From the NCBI GenBank assembly GCA_036971475.1, contig JBAIZL010000376.1:2879501-2943500 (forward strand): a stretch of DNA of 64,000 bases, in the 5' to 3' direction. Position numbers and translations under genes: made by a program. Source of the DNA: Prosapia bicincta (Eukaryota > Arthropoda > Insecta > Hemiptera > Cercopidae). How positions within the stretch are numbered: the first letter of the stretch is position 1; every line of letters starts with the position of its first letter. The notes below the pieces were generated by a model. It saw only the letters and a list, made by a program, of their open reading frames with translations, was not told the origin of the DNA and did not search any database. Below, in pieces: positions 1 to 13,753 of the stretch.

Positions 1-365
1 ACAATATTAAGTGACAAAATAGAAAGCGAATTTCTTTGCAATTTTCCATTTCCTTTTCTATGTACGGTGTTTGACTATTACTTTTGTTTGTTACTATTTA
101 TACGCTTTCTTTTTTCGTCGCTTGTATTGTGTTGGTAGTTTCTTTTCACTTTTCTTTCGCATTGTCCGTTTGTGAAGCAAGGCTCGATAACATTAAACCA
201 GTCTGTTTATTTATTTTATTCTTTTCATTCATTTTTAATCCTAGAGCATTATTTATAGTAACCATGGCAACAATATAAGGTTGTGCAGCGAAGATTTCGA
301 CGACAGCCCGATGCGGAAAAAAATTAATGTACATGAAGATATTCAGACTTGACTCAGAACTAGAC
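1..365. repeat. Left arm of a long inverted repeat pair
   Basis: Positions 1-365 are an inverted, diverged copy of 3196-3647. Shared landmarks include the T-rich block around 100-130, the run around 150-200 and the ACATGAAGAT motif near 330. The arm is cut by the window edge, so the outer boundary is unknown. The short ORFs here are by-products of the repeat and are not genes. It could be two copies of one dispersed repeat in opposite orientation or the arms of one 3.6-kb element; no target duplication can be checked. Confidence 0.7.
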
Positions 366-1512
366 TCCCCAAATTTTTACAATTTAATTATTGAATAAAT
401 ATTTGAAAAAACTGTATTAACATCAATTGTCTTCCACTATAGGTTTTAAAAAAATGTATTTGAACTTGATTGGATTAATTAAAACTTATTTTATTGTAAA
501 TGATTGAAAATTTGTACAAGCTATATATCAGGAGAGAGTGAGCTAGAAGGAATTAAAAAAAGATATGCTTACATACTAAAAATGAATATTTGACCAAAGC
601 GTCCGGCGACAAAAGCGATATGTCGATATATTTGGTCAAAATACTTCGTACATCTGGCTTTGGAAGATATACATTACTTATAACTGTTAGTCTATTAGCT
701 ATGACTGTAAACACTCTGATTGCCACCACACTTTGGACTGGCTAAGTGATAGAAAAATGTTTTTCTATCGTATAGGCGTGTTTAAAATCGACTAAACGCA
801 ACTTATTGTTTTGATTACTCTTTTTCATATTTTTACATTTTTAGTTTTTAAAATAACTTGACCAGCCCTAACTAATTTACAAATTAAGTTCGTAAAAAAA
901 TACCCAATAAAATATTTCAAGGTGTTGAAGATTTTGTTTTCTGATTTTATTTCCTTCAATTTCGTCATTAGTGGTGGTTTACAAGAGTTGAAACGTTATA
1001 AAACATCACAAATAACATTACATAACATATTATACTTATTTTATACATAATTCTAATCTATACAAGACTCTATTTTGAAAGATTTTAATTTTTACTCGCA
1101 ATGTGATTTTACACCCCCAAAATGAAGTAGCACATTTCAGAAATATATAACCTATCTTTTTTAAACTAAATGGCTAGGCGGAGCCTATTTCATAAAAAAT
1201 AAACTCTCTAAAAGAACCCTGAGATAATAGACTATTTTTATAGTCAAACACTAACAGCATCTTCTTGATTGTTAAAAGAATCGATTTTTAAATAGAAAGG
1301 AATGTTGTAATACTATCGCGTTAATGAACGTGTAAACTAGATGCATTTCTTTAAACGCTCTGTTTGAAAACGTACAGGCTACGTTCATTTTACTGACCAC
1401 AGCATATTAATTGTGCAGTATTTGATAGGTTCCATTTATCTAACTTTTTCATTTGCTTGTTGAATAAAAATAAGGTTGATCCATGAGTCAATAATTCTTA
1501 ATTTATTAAAAA

Positions 1513-1556
1513 TTCGGCAACGTTTCTACAACTATATTGTTGTCCTCATTCAGGCC
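1513..1556 (-). other. Hammerhead-like motif, moderate match
   Basis: On the minus strand the order is CTGAATGA, then GG, then a 5-bp stem ACAAC/GTTGT closing the loop AATATA, then A, then GAAAC. This follows the hammerhead order of core box, helix II, GAAA, but the first box has one extra base relative to CUGANGA. It resembles the conserved ends of Penelope-like elements, which are known to carry minimal hammerheads. Activity cannot be judged from sequence. Confidence 0.35.
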
Positions 1557-1675
1557 AACAGCTACAATAGACAGAATTAACTTTTTACGTTTAAAAAATT
1601 CAAATACAAAATTAATATAAAATTAACATAACATTACAATATACATTTAGGTTATCAACACTAATAAAATATAAT

Positions 1676-1829
1676 TAAATAATACTTAACTATGTGAATA
1701 GATCAGTGAATACTTGCCGAAATACTAACTCTATGAGTAGAGTAGAGGCTTTGCTTCGTAAAAGGAACGATTGCTTCGAAAAACGTCAGCAAGTAAGCCC
1801 TTTGTATTCACTTAGTTAAGTATTATTTA
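1676..1829. repeat. 154-bp hairpin/MITE-like element
   Basis: A 25-bp arm at 1676-1700 is repeated in inverted orientation at 1805-1829 with one mismatch. It encloses about 100 bp with a second, shorter inversion (ACTTGC/GCAAGT). No coding capacity. The class of element is not recognisable. Confidence 0.55.
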
Positions 1830-2250
1830 GTTACAGTTTAATCAACGAATTCAAGATGATTACAACAAGCAACACTAATAAATTAACAATACAAACAACA
1901 CAAATAATGAAATTAAATAATTAAAAGCACAATGTAAAACGTGATGATCCATGAGAATAAAATCTATAAAAAAATTAATTAAAATGTGTCAAAAGCTCCC
2001 AAACCTCTTATTAATTAACGTCCAAAACCTCTTAAAATTTACGCACAAGCGTTCCAATAATTTAACATTACAAACTTTTAACAAAGTGTAAAAGAACACA
2101 CAACATGACTAATTTAACAATATCAATACATAAAAACCATAAATGATATACAAAACCAACATAGATAAATAGAAAATTAATAATAGGTTATGATTCAACC
2201 TCACAATGTGGTTAACTATATGTATATAAATATATAGGCTATCTGTTACT

Positions 2251-2252
<2 letters not shown>

Positions 2253-2307
<55 letters not shown>
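2253..2307. repeat. TA dinucleotide microsatellite
   Basis: About 27 uninterrupted TA units. Similar TA tracts elsewhere in this window border Penelope-like insertions, but I see no insertion at this one. Confidence 0.9.
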
Positions 2308-2309
<2 letters not shown>

Positions 2310-3195
2310 TTCATTTGCTATTTGTATATTTATTTAACTTAGCTTGTTTATCTTATTTAACTAATCATGTTTTAGTTTTTATCAAGTGCCCACCTATTAT
2401 TTTATTAGTATGTTATTAAAATCTAATTTTCGTCTAACAAAGATTTATCAATAGGAAATAGGAAGCACTTCAATCATTCTTGCTCTTCCTGTCTTCTCTT
2501 AATAGTCATCAAAACAGTTCTCCCCCAATAAGGACTGCTTTAGGTAGGTTATAGTCCTGTTCATTGCTTATCTTTAGGCATGACACAGCCTTCATGATTT
2601 CGTTGTCTATTTAAACAATTAAATCATCTTTAAATCCTGCTGTATTAATTTAAAAGAGATTAAAACTGACAAAAATGTAAGATTTTAGAGTTTAGTTGAA
2701 GTTTTCTATATTTAACCAAGATCTATCGAACTGCTTAGAACAATTAAGCTTACATTAAGTAATTAATAAAAGCAATAATGTAATAATTGAACAGCGTGTA
2801 AAGCATCAGAGCGATGCTGACTGCAACCTTCTAGTTTTTAGCTGAGCCATGTGTTCTCACTTCCCACATCTTCTTCATGCTAGAACCCTTAACATTGTTT
2901 TTAAAATCGATTAATCTTCTCTAGCCTACTTATTCAGTAGTAATCTATCAGTTAATGCTGCCAACCTAAAAATATAAAATAATGACTGGCAATAAACTCC
3001 TCAAACGCATTTTGACAACATAATTCATGTTAGATAATCGATATTGTTGGGGCCTGTTTTATTTTAGATGGTAGTTTAAACCTAGTAAACTGAAAAACTA
3101 AAACAGAGGAATATAATAATGCGAGTAGGATATTGTTTAAGTGATTAATAAGATTCACCGAACGTAATGGACTATAAAATTCAAGAATTCAATAA

Positions 3196-3647
3196 TTAAT
3201 CTTTAAAACGTTGGAGGTCTAGGCAGGATTCGAACTGAGTATCTTCATGTTCAAAGTCTCGGGCGTATAGCAACTTTCCCATAGCTAGAAGTGTATCTCT
3301 CAAAGAAGTATATGAATTTTTCTTTTGCTCCCATCTGGTTGTCGTCGAAACCTCCATCGTACAACCTTTAATTGTAGCCATGGTTACATAAATAATCCTC
3401 AAGGATTAAAATTTAATGAAAATAATAAAATAAACAAACAACCTGGATTAACAGTATCGAATCTTGCTTCACAAACTGGCAATGCGAAAGGAAAGCGAAA
3501 AGAAACTACAACACAATGCAAGCGACGAAAAAGAAAGAAAGCGTATAAATAGTAACAAATAAAATTAATAGTCCAACACCATACATTGGAAGGAAAATGT
3601 AAAATTGCAAGGAAATTTGTTTTCTATTTTGCCTCTTAATATTGTTA
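3196..3647. repeat. Right arm of the long inverted repeat pair
   Basis: The reverse complement of this stretch aligns with 1-365, including the outermost AATATTAAG motif. On the minus strand it contains a tRNA B-box-like motif (AGTTCGAATCC, about 3222-3234) behind a weak A-box-like stretch, but the predicted T-stem does not pair, so this is not a functional tRNA. Confidence 0.7.
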
Positions 3648-4564
3648 TTCTGACACATGTATACACACATTAATATTATTTGTAATTATAAAATAAAAAG
3701 AAACTAAAATAAAGCTATTCTTTGTTGACTTAAGTAGGAATTGACTTTAAATTTTTTTTATATTACTTGTGTTAAGGTGAAAATGAAGCAATTATATTCA
3801 TTTAGGCTTGTGAAGGATTAACATGGGCAGGATTGAGGTAAGGACAAACAATCCCTAATACAAGACATATAGGAAAGATATTATGCCATCATGTGGCAGG
3901 GTCGCGTGATATACCTGAAGTAGACTTACTCGGCAGGGAAGGGGAAGGGCAGATAGAATTAACTACACTGGGATTATGGGAAACTTATGGCATCGAGTGG
4001 CACTGCCTCTTATCAAAAGTAGACCTTATTTCAACCAGAGGGAAATAAGGCGACAGGCTTGCCACTTATGATTTTTGCCTCGATCAATTGGATGTATTTT
4101 TTTGTGGCTAGTCTGGTTCCGTTGCACAGCTTTGGTGGATTCAAATATCGCAAGAATATTATCGGTAATCCTACTTTTAATATCAATATCAACATAATTA
4201 ATAATGTATTTTAATTTTTACAATATGTTTATAAATGTTAGTTTGGCACACAACATTTGTATACCATCCTGAGTTTTGAAAAAAGCTATTTCATTTGTAA
4301 CATTAGAACGATACACTATTCAGAATGTATAGAACAAACCAGCAAAATCGCAACCGGGACGCTATGTAGGCCTACATAAGTAAGGAACTGACCAAAGCCT
4401 CGTACCGCAAGGCCTTCTACCTGCACATAGAGTTATTTTAGAAATTATACAGTAGGCCTGCCGCCTGTGACGTATGTTGGGGGTTTTATGGGATAGCCCA
4501 GACCTTCTGTCTAGGTGGTGTTGCTTCTATCCTCTACTCGCCCATTTCGTAGATACTTAACCAT

Positions 4565-4702
4565 TTGAATAAATGATAACCCGGTTGAAAGTTTTATTGA
4601 CTGCGGCGTTTCGGCAACTAATATCAAGCCTGAAAACAATTTTTACATGTAAATAAATTAACTTTTGACTCGATATTCAACTGGCTTATCATTTGTTCAA
4701 TA
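4565..4702. repeat. 138-bp palindromic element with a GAAACG-type motif
   Basis: A 25-bp arm at 4565-4589 reappears inverted at 4678-4702 with about four mismatches. Between the arms, on the minus strand, lies GCCGAAACGCCGCAGTC (about 4600-4616), which resembles the 3' half of the hammerhead-like ends of Penelope-type retroelements. The 5' core box is not canonical. No ORF. Confidence 0.45.
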
Positions 4703-4781
4703 ATTATCTCAAGTGCTCAAAAAAATGTGAATAGCTTACCTATTTGGGCCACTTGTTCAAAACTAAACCAATTTGACAAAA

Positions 4782-5034
4782 TTACACTTTCTTGTATTAA
4801 CTTCGCAAAAAAACCACTACTTACTGATTTATTTCTGTTCTGTGGTGTGTTATTGTTCATAAAGTAACACAGAACAGAAATGTACCGCAGACTCACACCA
4901 ACACAACACACCTAAGCAACAGTCTTGTCAGTAATTCACAGCATTGAAAAATGCGTTGATCTAGTGTGAAACGCGACTGCTGAATGAATCAGTAAGTAGT
5001 GGTTTTTTTGCCAAGATAATACAAAAAAGTGTAA
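4782..5034. mobile_element. MITE, copy 1 (253 bp)
   Basis: Terminal inverted repeats of about 45 bp begin TTACACTTT and end AAGTGTAA. Their inner parts read ACCACTACTTACTGAT and its complement. A second copy of the family lies at 15662-15834. This copy is longer because of about 80 extra bases near 4830-4915. It is non-autonomous and the superfamily is not determined. Confidence 0.75.
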
Positions 5035-5039
5035 TTTAT

Positions 5040-8000
5040 ACAAAAAACCTCAAGAAGTACAACACAAAAACTGCAAGTTTTGACAAAATTGTTTTATTTA
5101 GAAAAGTCTTATTTATCTATTCCACTAACTTAATACAAATAACGACCTTAAAAACGTTTTCTCTACTTTTGATTCATTAGTATAAGCCAGCCATTTTATA
5201 CCCACGTACCCTTTTTTTAGGCGAAACACCTTAAGTGGTTACAGGCGTAATCACCTATGACAAATACTGCTTACGATAAAAAGTAGGATTAATGAAATAA
5301 GTAGAAAGAATTAAACGAAAAAGAATTACAATAAAGTGAGAAAGTGAATGCCTAATACCAAGAAACTACAATACAAATAAAAGTAAGCCATTAATAGGTG
5401 TAGAATTGGTCAGAATAGAAGAGACTATTTTTAGTTAGGAAGGAAAACGATTAAATTTATGAAATACATTTGTGTGACGTTAAAAGGAAATGACACATCT
5501 AATGTCGCGTATTCAACGTCACCTTTGAACTGCCTTGTAGATCATATTTGCTACGAAAGTCGATCAACGCGTCACAACCACACTGTAAGAGTTATGGTAG
5601 AACCATAAAACTGTCGTGAGTGAAGGATCTTCGAATCGCCTCAAATACCGATGTGCCTCTTTTTAATTTTAGAAATCATGTATACCTCAATATTTTTGTG
5701 TTTATAAACTCTTTTGGGCAATTAATATAGTAGGGTATTAAAACTCGAAGAGAGGTTCAGGGATGATAAATTAAATTTTCGTAGATCAAATTCGCAAGTA
5801 TAAGAAGTACTTTAGTACTCTGTGGCCTTTTAAATTTAGAGTGCAGGAAAAAGGCAAAAAACAATGATGGATAATGCTCGGACTACAACAGTTTAATCAT
5901 AGGCTACTCTTTAACAGTTTTTCAACAAAAATTTACAACGAACGAGAATGAAATATATAGTCTATATTAAATATGGTGATACGATTTCTTGTAATATATT
6001 AATGAATAAAAATAGCCTATTTCGAATACAAGAATAGTTTGAATTAATATCTATCTATCTATAGGGGCTTGTGTATCAAAGAAAAAATTAGAGATAAACA
6101 ATACAAGAATAATTTATTGAATTATACAATTCAAAGCTCTTCGTTGGGAAACAGCAGGTGTAGGCCTACAGTTGAACTTTAAACTAATGCTGTATAGTGG
6201 CCACACTATATTATGTTCAGACGCAGGCTATACAAATAGGCTACTTTCTCTCATGCTCACCTTACGCTCACGAGGCGCAAAATAAAACATAGATGCAACA
6301 TGTTTTCGGCCTACAATTACGATAAATTTGAACATGAATGAAACAACAAAATTCATTTCGAAAGTTTAAGCTAATATTATTTGAAAAAAGTATGATCTAT
6401 TTACAGATATGTAGGTTTACCCTAGAAAAAATTTTATTAATTATTAACATTGAAGTGTACAATTTAAAAATAATACCATACATTTAAAATTATAATCTGG
6501 GGACAACGACGACGACGACGACGACCAGCGAGAGACAACGGATGATGGTCATGGAGTTGAAGGGTTGAGATAGACAAAAGAAACTAACCGAAGGGTTGAG
6601 ATACGCTTTCCGTACATTTTCTCGTTAACATTAAACTTTTAGGCGGATTATTAGATTAATGAATGTCGGATAATTGAGATTCTACTTTATTAAGTATGTC
6701 TACTATCCATACAAAGGGAAAAATATTCATATTTCCCATATAATCTCATAATACGGGTTAATTTTATACAATTAGCATTTATTATTATTATTACAAATTT
6801 TATTATTATTAAGTTCAGTTAATTTTTTTGGATCAAGAGTATTTTTATAATTTTTCTGTCAAGTTATAAGTATATGTATGTATTATCAACAGATTATGAA
6901 CTAACAAGGAGTTTAACAATATTTAAATAATAATCGGACTATTGATTTGGAATAAAATATTGAACTTTTTTACTTACGCACTATTTCTAAATTCGTGTTT
7001 CACACACTTTAAACGAAGAGTAAAAATTTCTAATAATAATTACTCTTTTAAAAACTTGAAGTATTTAATGATTCTAAGGAATTATTGTTGTTTGTAAGAA
7101 AGTCCCAGTGCCTTCTATATCACATCACGGTGCAGTATCATCATAAGCATTCTAAATCTTTACGTTGTTGCTTATTCTAAACACGTAGTTTAAGTTAAGA
7201 ATAAATTGACTTCCGTTCTAACCTAACCCACATCCTCTCCGTTTTATCACAAGACCCCAGACTCGAATTCTGAGTGTGATTTATAAAATCTTTATGTTCA
7301 TGGGTCAGTTTTAGTATGTTATAAATTTTGATCTAATTTCTTTTCTAGTCTAGATTAATTCATTCTTAAGGTAATTTAGTAGGTCTAATTCCTTGTTTAT
7401 GGGTCAGTTTGAGTATCTTACAAAGATTCATATGTATTTGTAGTCTATTTTAGTTAGTTTAATAGATTTAGTAACACCTTATTGTCAGTTATAGGTAAGT
7501 TTAAGTAGAGGAAAGTTGGACAAAACCGGATTTCGTTCTTATTTCATTGCAGGAAATCTAGTAATTAAAATGTTATAAAAAATTTACCAAACCTTTCTTT
7601 TAGTTATTCAACTCATAGCAAATCAGTTTTAAAAATGAAATTATATTTTTATACAATGTTTTCTGGAAGTGTACTAAACCCTAGTTTATCAGTAAAATGA
7701 GATATGTGTTTTTGATTGTAAAATCAGTGTTGTATGGAAAAAAAATACTTCTTTATTAATAATATATAGCACATAATAATATTTCCATAGTATTTCCACC
7801 TCAGTCTTTTTCTTTTAGTCTAAATATTTTAAAACCTATCTAAATAACTAGAAATTAAACCTTTTTTCGATTTTATTGTCCATGAGGATCGGTAAAACTT
7901 TAATGTTTGAACTTATAAAATTAACGACTTGTCAAACTTATATACCTAGTTACAAGTTCAGCAAGTAATTCAATTTTAAAATAACCAAGTTTACAACATA

Positions 8001-11000
8001 TGCAACTATAGAACAAACTTAATAAGTAACTATATTTAATAATTCTATATTCAAAATTGAAAAAAACAAATAACAGAACATTTGTTGATTCCATCTTCGC
8101 GTGAGCTACTAGTAATCACTTACACTTTTCGGTCGTCCTCAACAAGTAAAGTAAGTGCTACTATAGGCAAGTTTAAAACATTTTAAAAGTGTAAGGCAAT
8201 AACAGAAATCATAAATAAAGTTATATCTTCCCAGTGTTTGGTGTATGTTTCATGTTTATATAATGATATAGTTAATTGTCTGTTATAGTTCATTGCAAAA
8301 TATACAGACTTTATTTCTTTTTTTTAATCTTCAAAAGTGTAGGACCTATGTTCTTTATTTTTTTAAAACATTCTTTCTAGGTTTTGAATACTTTTGCTTT
8401 GTAGAAGTTACTTTACCTTAGTCAGATTTTGCTCTAATGTCTTGTTCCAATTCCACTTTTTATGAGGAAGTTGTTAGACTATGGTCCCCTACTTTTGTAC
8501 TCCAGTTCCTTGTACATGGGGAGCAAGGAACAGATATTTGGTGAGATGTTGAATACAAATGGAAGACTGCCATGGTGAAGGGTGTCAAGAGCTTGTACAA
8601 GTAGAGCTAGGCCTAGTGTTATGTTTTGGAAGCAGTTTACAGATTGAGAGTTATATGACCATACTTTGCTGTAGGTTGATTTTTTTGTCTTTTTCAACTT
8701 CTAGGGTTATGTTCTAAATTTTCCTCTTATATTTTCAGTTTGATTCTGAAAGCCTGGTTTGTCAATAATAAAACACAAAATAAGTCTGGAAATACATTTT
8801 GTCCAGCTTTCTTAAATTTCCTCTTTAGAGTTGCCTAAAGAACTTACGTGTCTCCTGCCCCTTCATATTCCATTTTATGCTTTTGCTATGATCTCTTCAC
8901 TCCAGCTTTGATTATGGTCTATTGATAACTCCAGGGTATTTTCTATCCTAAAAAAACAAAAATGTGAATATCTTGAAATGAATTAAAAATTATTGCTTGT
9001 ACAATAATCTCTTTAGATTTCAAAGATTGTGGGTATTTAATCTTTTAATAGAGATAAGAACAAAAATATTATAAAATACAATTTCTTCTTAGTATTTTGA
9101 TACCCTCGTAAAAGTAATTTTGTTTGTACTACTTCTGTGCTTTTAGTTTGCCCCGAGAGGTATCAAATGGGATCCGTTGTACTAAACCCAGAAAATAGAG
9201 AAGACTTGAAAGCTTGTCAAGATTGAGCCAACATCCAAAAACTTACATTATAAGGTAGATATTTAAAACTACTTTTTTTATTGGTAAGTTAGGGTAGGAT
9301 ATTCAACAATATGTTCCTTATAGAATGCAAATCAGAAGCTTTTAGCCGTATAGCTTTGCAAAATTGTTTTTTTTTCAAATTTTGCAGTCATAAGTCTAAA
9401 AATAAGCATGATTGTGTTTCTATAAGACACATAACGTTGAATACCAAACTTCGTCTTCCTAAAATTTCATTTTGAACATCATGACTTGTACGGTTAAAAT
9501 AAAGTTCATGTTTTCCTTTGAACTTATAGTCGTACTTAGAAAATAACTCGCATACGATCAAAATAACAACTGATACTGCTGAGTATATTTTTTGTCAGCT
9601 TTATTATTTGTGTAGAACTCTAATGAGTTCATTGTCAATGTTTTATTATAAAACATAATACACTTGTCCAGAAAGTAGTAGGGCAATGCCCCTCCTTAAC
9701 TCCGACCATGGGAACAAACACTGCAGTGAGGTAAGTATTTCAGTTGATGTTATACTTCCTCAGGAACATAAAAAAGTAGGCTGAAGTACCTTTGTGAAGT
9801 CATGTTAAACTGAGTCAGACAGGATTTTATTGAGCTAAGCTCATTAAACAATAGTTAGACTGTTGACACGGGGGCTGTTATAAAAGTTTGTAGGAGGGGG
9901 CTTAACGTAAAGGGATTGCTTACTATAAAATTAGGGTAAAAAATACAAATGTTAACCTTGTTTATTATAAAGTACTAGGCCATGTATAAAGAGAATAAAC
10001 ACATTAATGACTTGTACTTTTTATTAAAACCAAGTGACATATAGAAACTAGTAGGAAGAACGGCTTTTGGTTTTTATAACATGTGACTATTCAAAGATAA
10101 CACATTTATAAATTTATTATACATAAATATTTTAGTCCACAGTCAAGTCCTAAAGTTCTTCAATTTTTATAATAATTATCTTGTTTTTTAATGCTGGGAG
10201 TAAGCTAGATACCCCAAGGCTGTAGATACCATTTCATGGAAATAGATCAAGAAGTGACACTGCCAACATGATTCTATAACTTTTCCCTACTGTCTTCACT
10301 AAAGAATTTTTATGTAATTTCCTCAGTTTTTCCTAATTTCATTTCCCTCTATTTACTTATCCTTACAAGGAGGTGAAGTAGGCACCTGTATATGATCCTG
10401 ATAGGGAATAAGTTTATTTCAGGTAAGCGAACCTGAATACGAGATTTTATAATCCTTTTTATAATTTATACCAGGACCTAAAGAACTAAAATGGTGTAAT
10501 GCTTGCATGAATATAGCATAAGGTGAAAAAGATGAACATAAGGCTGTTTATTAGTTTTGTACAGAACCTAATATTAATATAATTAAAGTTTTGTTAATAT
10601 ACACATTTTTTTGTGATACAATAAGCAAATATTTGAAAAATATATACAGAAAATAACAATAAAACATGGCAGAGGAACATTATATAAAAAAAATAAATAA
10701 ATGAAAATGAAATCTATTTCTTAAATTTTTTAATAAATTTACATGACATTACAAGTAATTTACATTTAACAATTTTTAACAATATTTTTAATTTAAGTTA
10801 ATTTTTAATGATATGATTTTAAAAATACACGTTTTAAAACTTTTATTATAGTATAAAGCAAATAAAAGCCGAGTTGTGTTAAACAAAAATACGTTAAACA
10901 ACTAAACTAATTGTAACAGTTGTTCTAATTCTGAGTTAGAAAAAATATATAACACTGGTGGGATCAACTCCTTAAAAATACAAGAATACATCTGAGAACA

Positions 11001-11430
11001 AATTTTAATAATAAAATATACCAATGCTAAATAAATTATATAAACAATACAATATGATAATTTGGTTTAGTAAGAGATATAGCTACTTTTCTATTATAAT
11101 CCATTTACATAAGTCCAAGATATAAAACAGAACTGTCTAGTGGGTGTAGTAAAAGGTTGGAATGGTGCCTCCTAAAATAATGTAGCAGCTTCCCTATCTT
11201 GTTACTCATATTTTAAACAAACCGTAATTTGGATTTAATCTATTATTTGATAAATCTAAATATTTTGGAAATGAAGTAACTATTATTCTGACATACTAAA
11301 AACAAATAGGTTATATATCAGTTTTGCTGCTAGCCCAAACACCAGTAGCCTTGTGACTTTTCATAAACCACCAAACTGAGATACTGTCAAGTAAAGGACA
11401 CCTTTAATATACATTGTAGAATTACATTTT
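5040..11430. other. AT-rich non-coding stretch
   Basis: No ORF or transposase similarity was recognised on either strand over 6.4 kb. There is a short GAC trinucleotide run at 6505-6526. The 72-codon minus ORF near 8479-8697 has no features that support a real exon. Confidence 0.4.
6505..6526. repeat. GAC trinucleotide microsatellite
   Basis: About seven consecutive GAC units in otherwise AT-rich DNA. No ORF runs through it. Confidence 0.8.
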
Positions 11431-11435
11431 TGATG

Positions 11436-11743
11436 TACAGTTCAGTCTATGCAACTCCGAACACTCCAGTAATCCGAACAGGCAAAAAAAAAACTATGTT
11501 ATGTATAACAGTCTTAGTGCAATTTTATTTCCTAGAATTGTTTTCTGAGTTTAAACTGACAATCAAATTTGATATAAAATACATTTTTATATAATTAAAA
11601 ATTAAAATATGTAAAAAAAACTAGATAAAAATAGTTATGCACAAATCATATTGTTGAATCTCATTTTTTCCAAATACATACTTTTCCATATACAAGTACT
11701 TTCTGTAATCCGAACTTTTCAATAACCCAAACAACCTCTGTAG
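11436..11743. mobile_element. Pogo/Tigger-like MITE (low confidence)
   Basis: The left end contains CCGAACACTCCAGTAATCCG. The right end read in reverse contains the related series ending GTTCGGATTACAG, preceded by CTACAGAGG. The ends are imperfect inverted repeats of the TCCGAA type seen in pogo-like elements and again at 48712-49348. The 240-bp interior is AT-rich and non-coding. Confidence 0.35.
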
Positions 11744-11749
11744 CAATTA

Positions 11750-13740
11750 ATTCAGATTGCCGAGATTGCACCGTATTGGTTCAAACCTACAAGTTAGATT
11801 TAAATGTCTAAATTCAGCATACATTTTTTTTTTACTTAGTATAAAATAAGATCAAAATATGTATCCTGAAAACATGTGGTCCACCCAATAGAATAACATT
11901 GTTGCTAAATGTCCCCTTTCTAATTATGGCTGAATGTCAGCTGAAAATTATGAAATGTTTAAACCAGTTAGGACTTTTTACCGGGAGAATTATTAAAACA
12001 CAAATTCCGTATGTTTTAAGATTTGAAGCCCATATTGTGACAGCCAACAATTAATTATATTGTTGGAAACAACAGGAATAGTCATCTTAATAGGAAACAT
12101 GTCTTGTTAGGCAATTATGAATCAGCAACCATGTGATTAAAATGAAGAATGTGTAACATTTGAGGAACTGCATCAGATTTTGGTGAAGCCACCATTCCTT
12201 TTTAAAACAGTTTACATAGAAGTTAACCAACAAGGAATCTATAGGTTCAACAAAGTCAAAGGGGACTATTATCTTTGAGCATGATTAATTAAATATTATC
12301 CAAAATATCAAATAGGAATATTTCTTGACTGTTGGATTTCTATTTGATGCAAGACATTATAACTTGGGTATTGTATAGTCTTCAACAATTGTTAGTGTTA
12401 AAGAATAAAATGTTAATGCTAATGGAATAAACTCGTCTGTAATTTGTTGGTCAACTTGTAATTCTATTGAGCAACTTCAGGAGCCCTTGTCCTAAACAAG
12501 TCTTTGTGTGACTTGGCTCTTTCAAAAACTGAAAATGCCACTCAAAGGAAAACAGGCACAAAGATCAATTGTAATAATACAATTAAGAAAAGTGTGATTT
12601 TATAAGAAAGGGTTGAGTTTTTAAAGGTGTGATATACTAAAACAGTTTTTTTAAAAATTCAGAACAGACACTTTTAGATGAGACTGTATTTGTGCATATA
12701 GTTTATTTAATGAAAAACTGTTTAAAATTGTACAAAAACAAAATTTTATGGAACAGCAGTTATTAATGGGGTTTTAATCTTTAACTTTAATTCATACAAA
12801 ATTAAAATAAATATTTCCCAAAACAATTTAAATAGAACATAATAACAAAACTATAACAAGCTAAACAGTATATACAAAATTACAACAAAACTTAACAAAC
12901 TAGAGAGCAGATCTTAAAAACTAACATATCACTTAAAATTTAGCTTTGAATCTTATACTATAAAAGCTAACAGGTGTGTAGGTACAAATATATTTTGATA
13001 AGCGTGATTTTCGTTATAGGATACAATGTATATATAATTAATTGGATACAAAATACTAGTTTTTAGGATAACATTTTATATTTTTTTGTGAAACAGAGTA
13101 TTAAGGTCTCTTAACTAACTAGATCTTCTAAAGTATAAACAAGATATTTTAATTGTAATTCTTGCTATAGTCATGAAACACTGGTGAAAACTAGCAATGA
13201 TTATGATTTCATTGATTGTAACTATCATGTCTGTTTTAGAAATTACGTATTCAATGTTTATTAAAGGTTCTTTAATCTGGCATGTTCCGATAAGAACATG
13301 AGAACATAGGCTGTGCGCTGCTGAACGAGTGTGTGCTGTATCAGGTAGCTTTCCAGATAATATAGGTTTTCTGGAAACCTATTTTTTAACAATGAATTAA
13401 TGGAACATGAGCATTATAAAAAAGAGTATTTGTTCAAAAATATAGTTGATGTATTTGTACATAAAACATAAATCTATGAATGTTTTATTGTAAGACCTGA
13501 ACATTACTAAACCTATTTCTTAAAAGTTACAGGCATTTGAAGATGGCTTAAACATTATGGCACTTGTAGATGGCTTAAAACATTATGGTTGAGTTGATAC
13601 TCACACAGAACAGGCATACAAACAAAGAGAGCATTATGGCCGAAACAATTTACAGCCAAAGAGTGAATCTAAGCCTCTAAGAGTTGTTACAGCCACAAGT
13701 TACAACCCCATAAAGAGAAAATAAAACAAAAACAATTTAA
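11750..13740. other. AT-rich non-coding stretch
   Basis: No convincing ORF, repeat family or RNA gene was found. A small perfect hairpin (ATAGGTTT/AAACCTAT) sits near 13363-13383. Confidence 0.4.
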
Positions 13741-13753
13741 ATATACCATAGAT

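Larger units (their letters stand above)
366..3195. other. AT-rich spacer between the inverted arms; no gene seen
   Basis: No ORF with recognisable similarity occurs on either strand. The stretch contains a 154-bp hairpin element (1676-1829), a hammerhead-like motif (1513-1556) and a TA microsatellite (2253-2307). The rest is low-complexity AT-rich DNA. Confidence 0.5.

Noticed and set aside
84..334. Short ORFs at the left edge and their counterparts near 3325-3552
   Set aside because: They come from the two inverted repeat arms and share no conserved frame.
3200..3325. A tRNA gene or tRNA-derived SINE head on the minus strand (B-box-like AGTTCGAATCC)
   Set aside because: The T-stem does not pair and no cloverleaf can be drawn. 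Downstream sequence does not look like a SINE tail.
8479..8697. 72-codon minus ORF as a possible exon
   Set aside because: No splice sites, family match or composition bias to support it.
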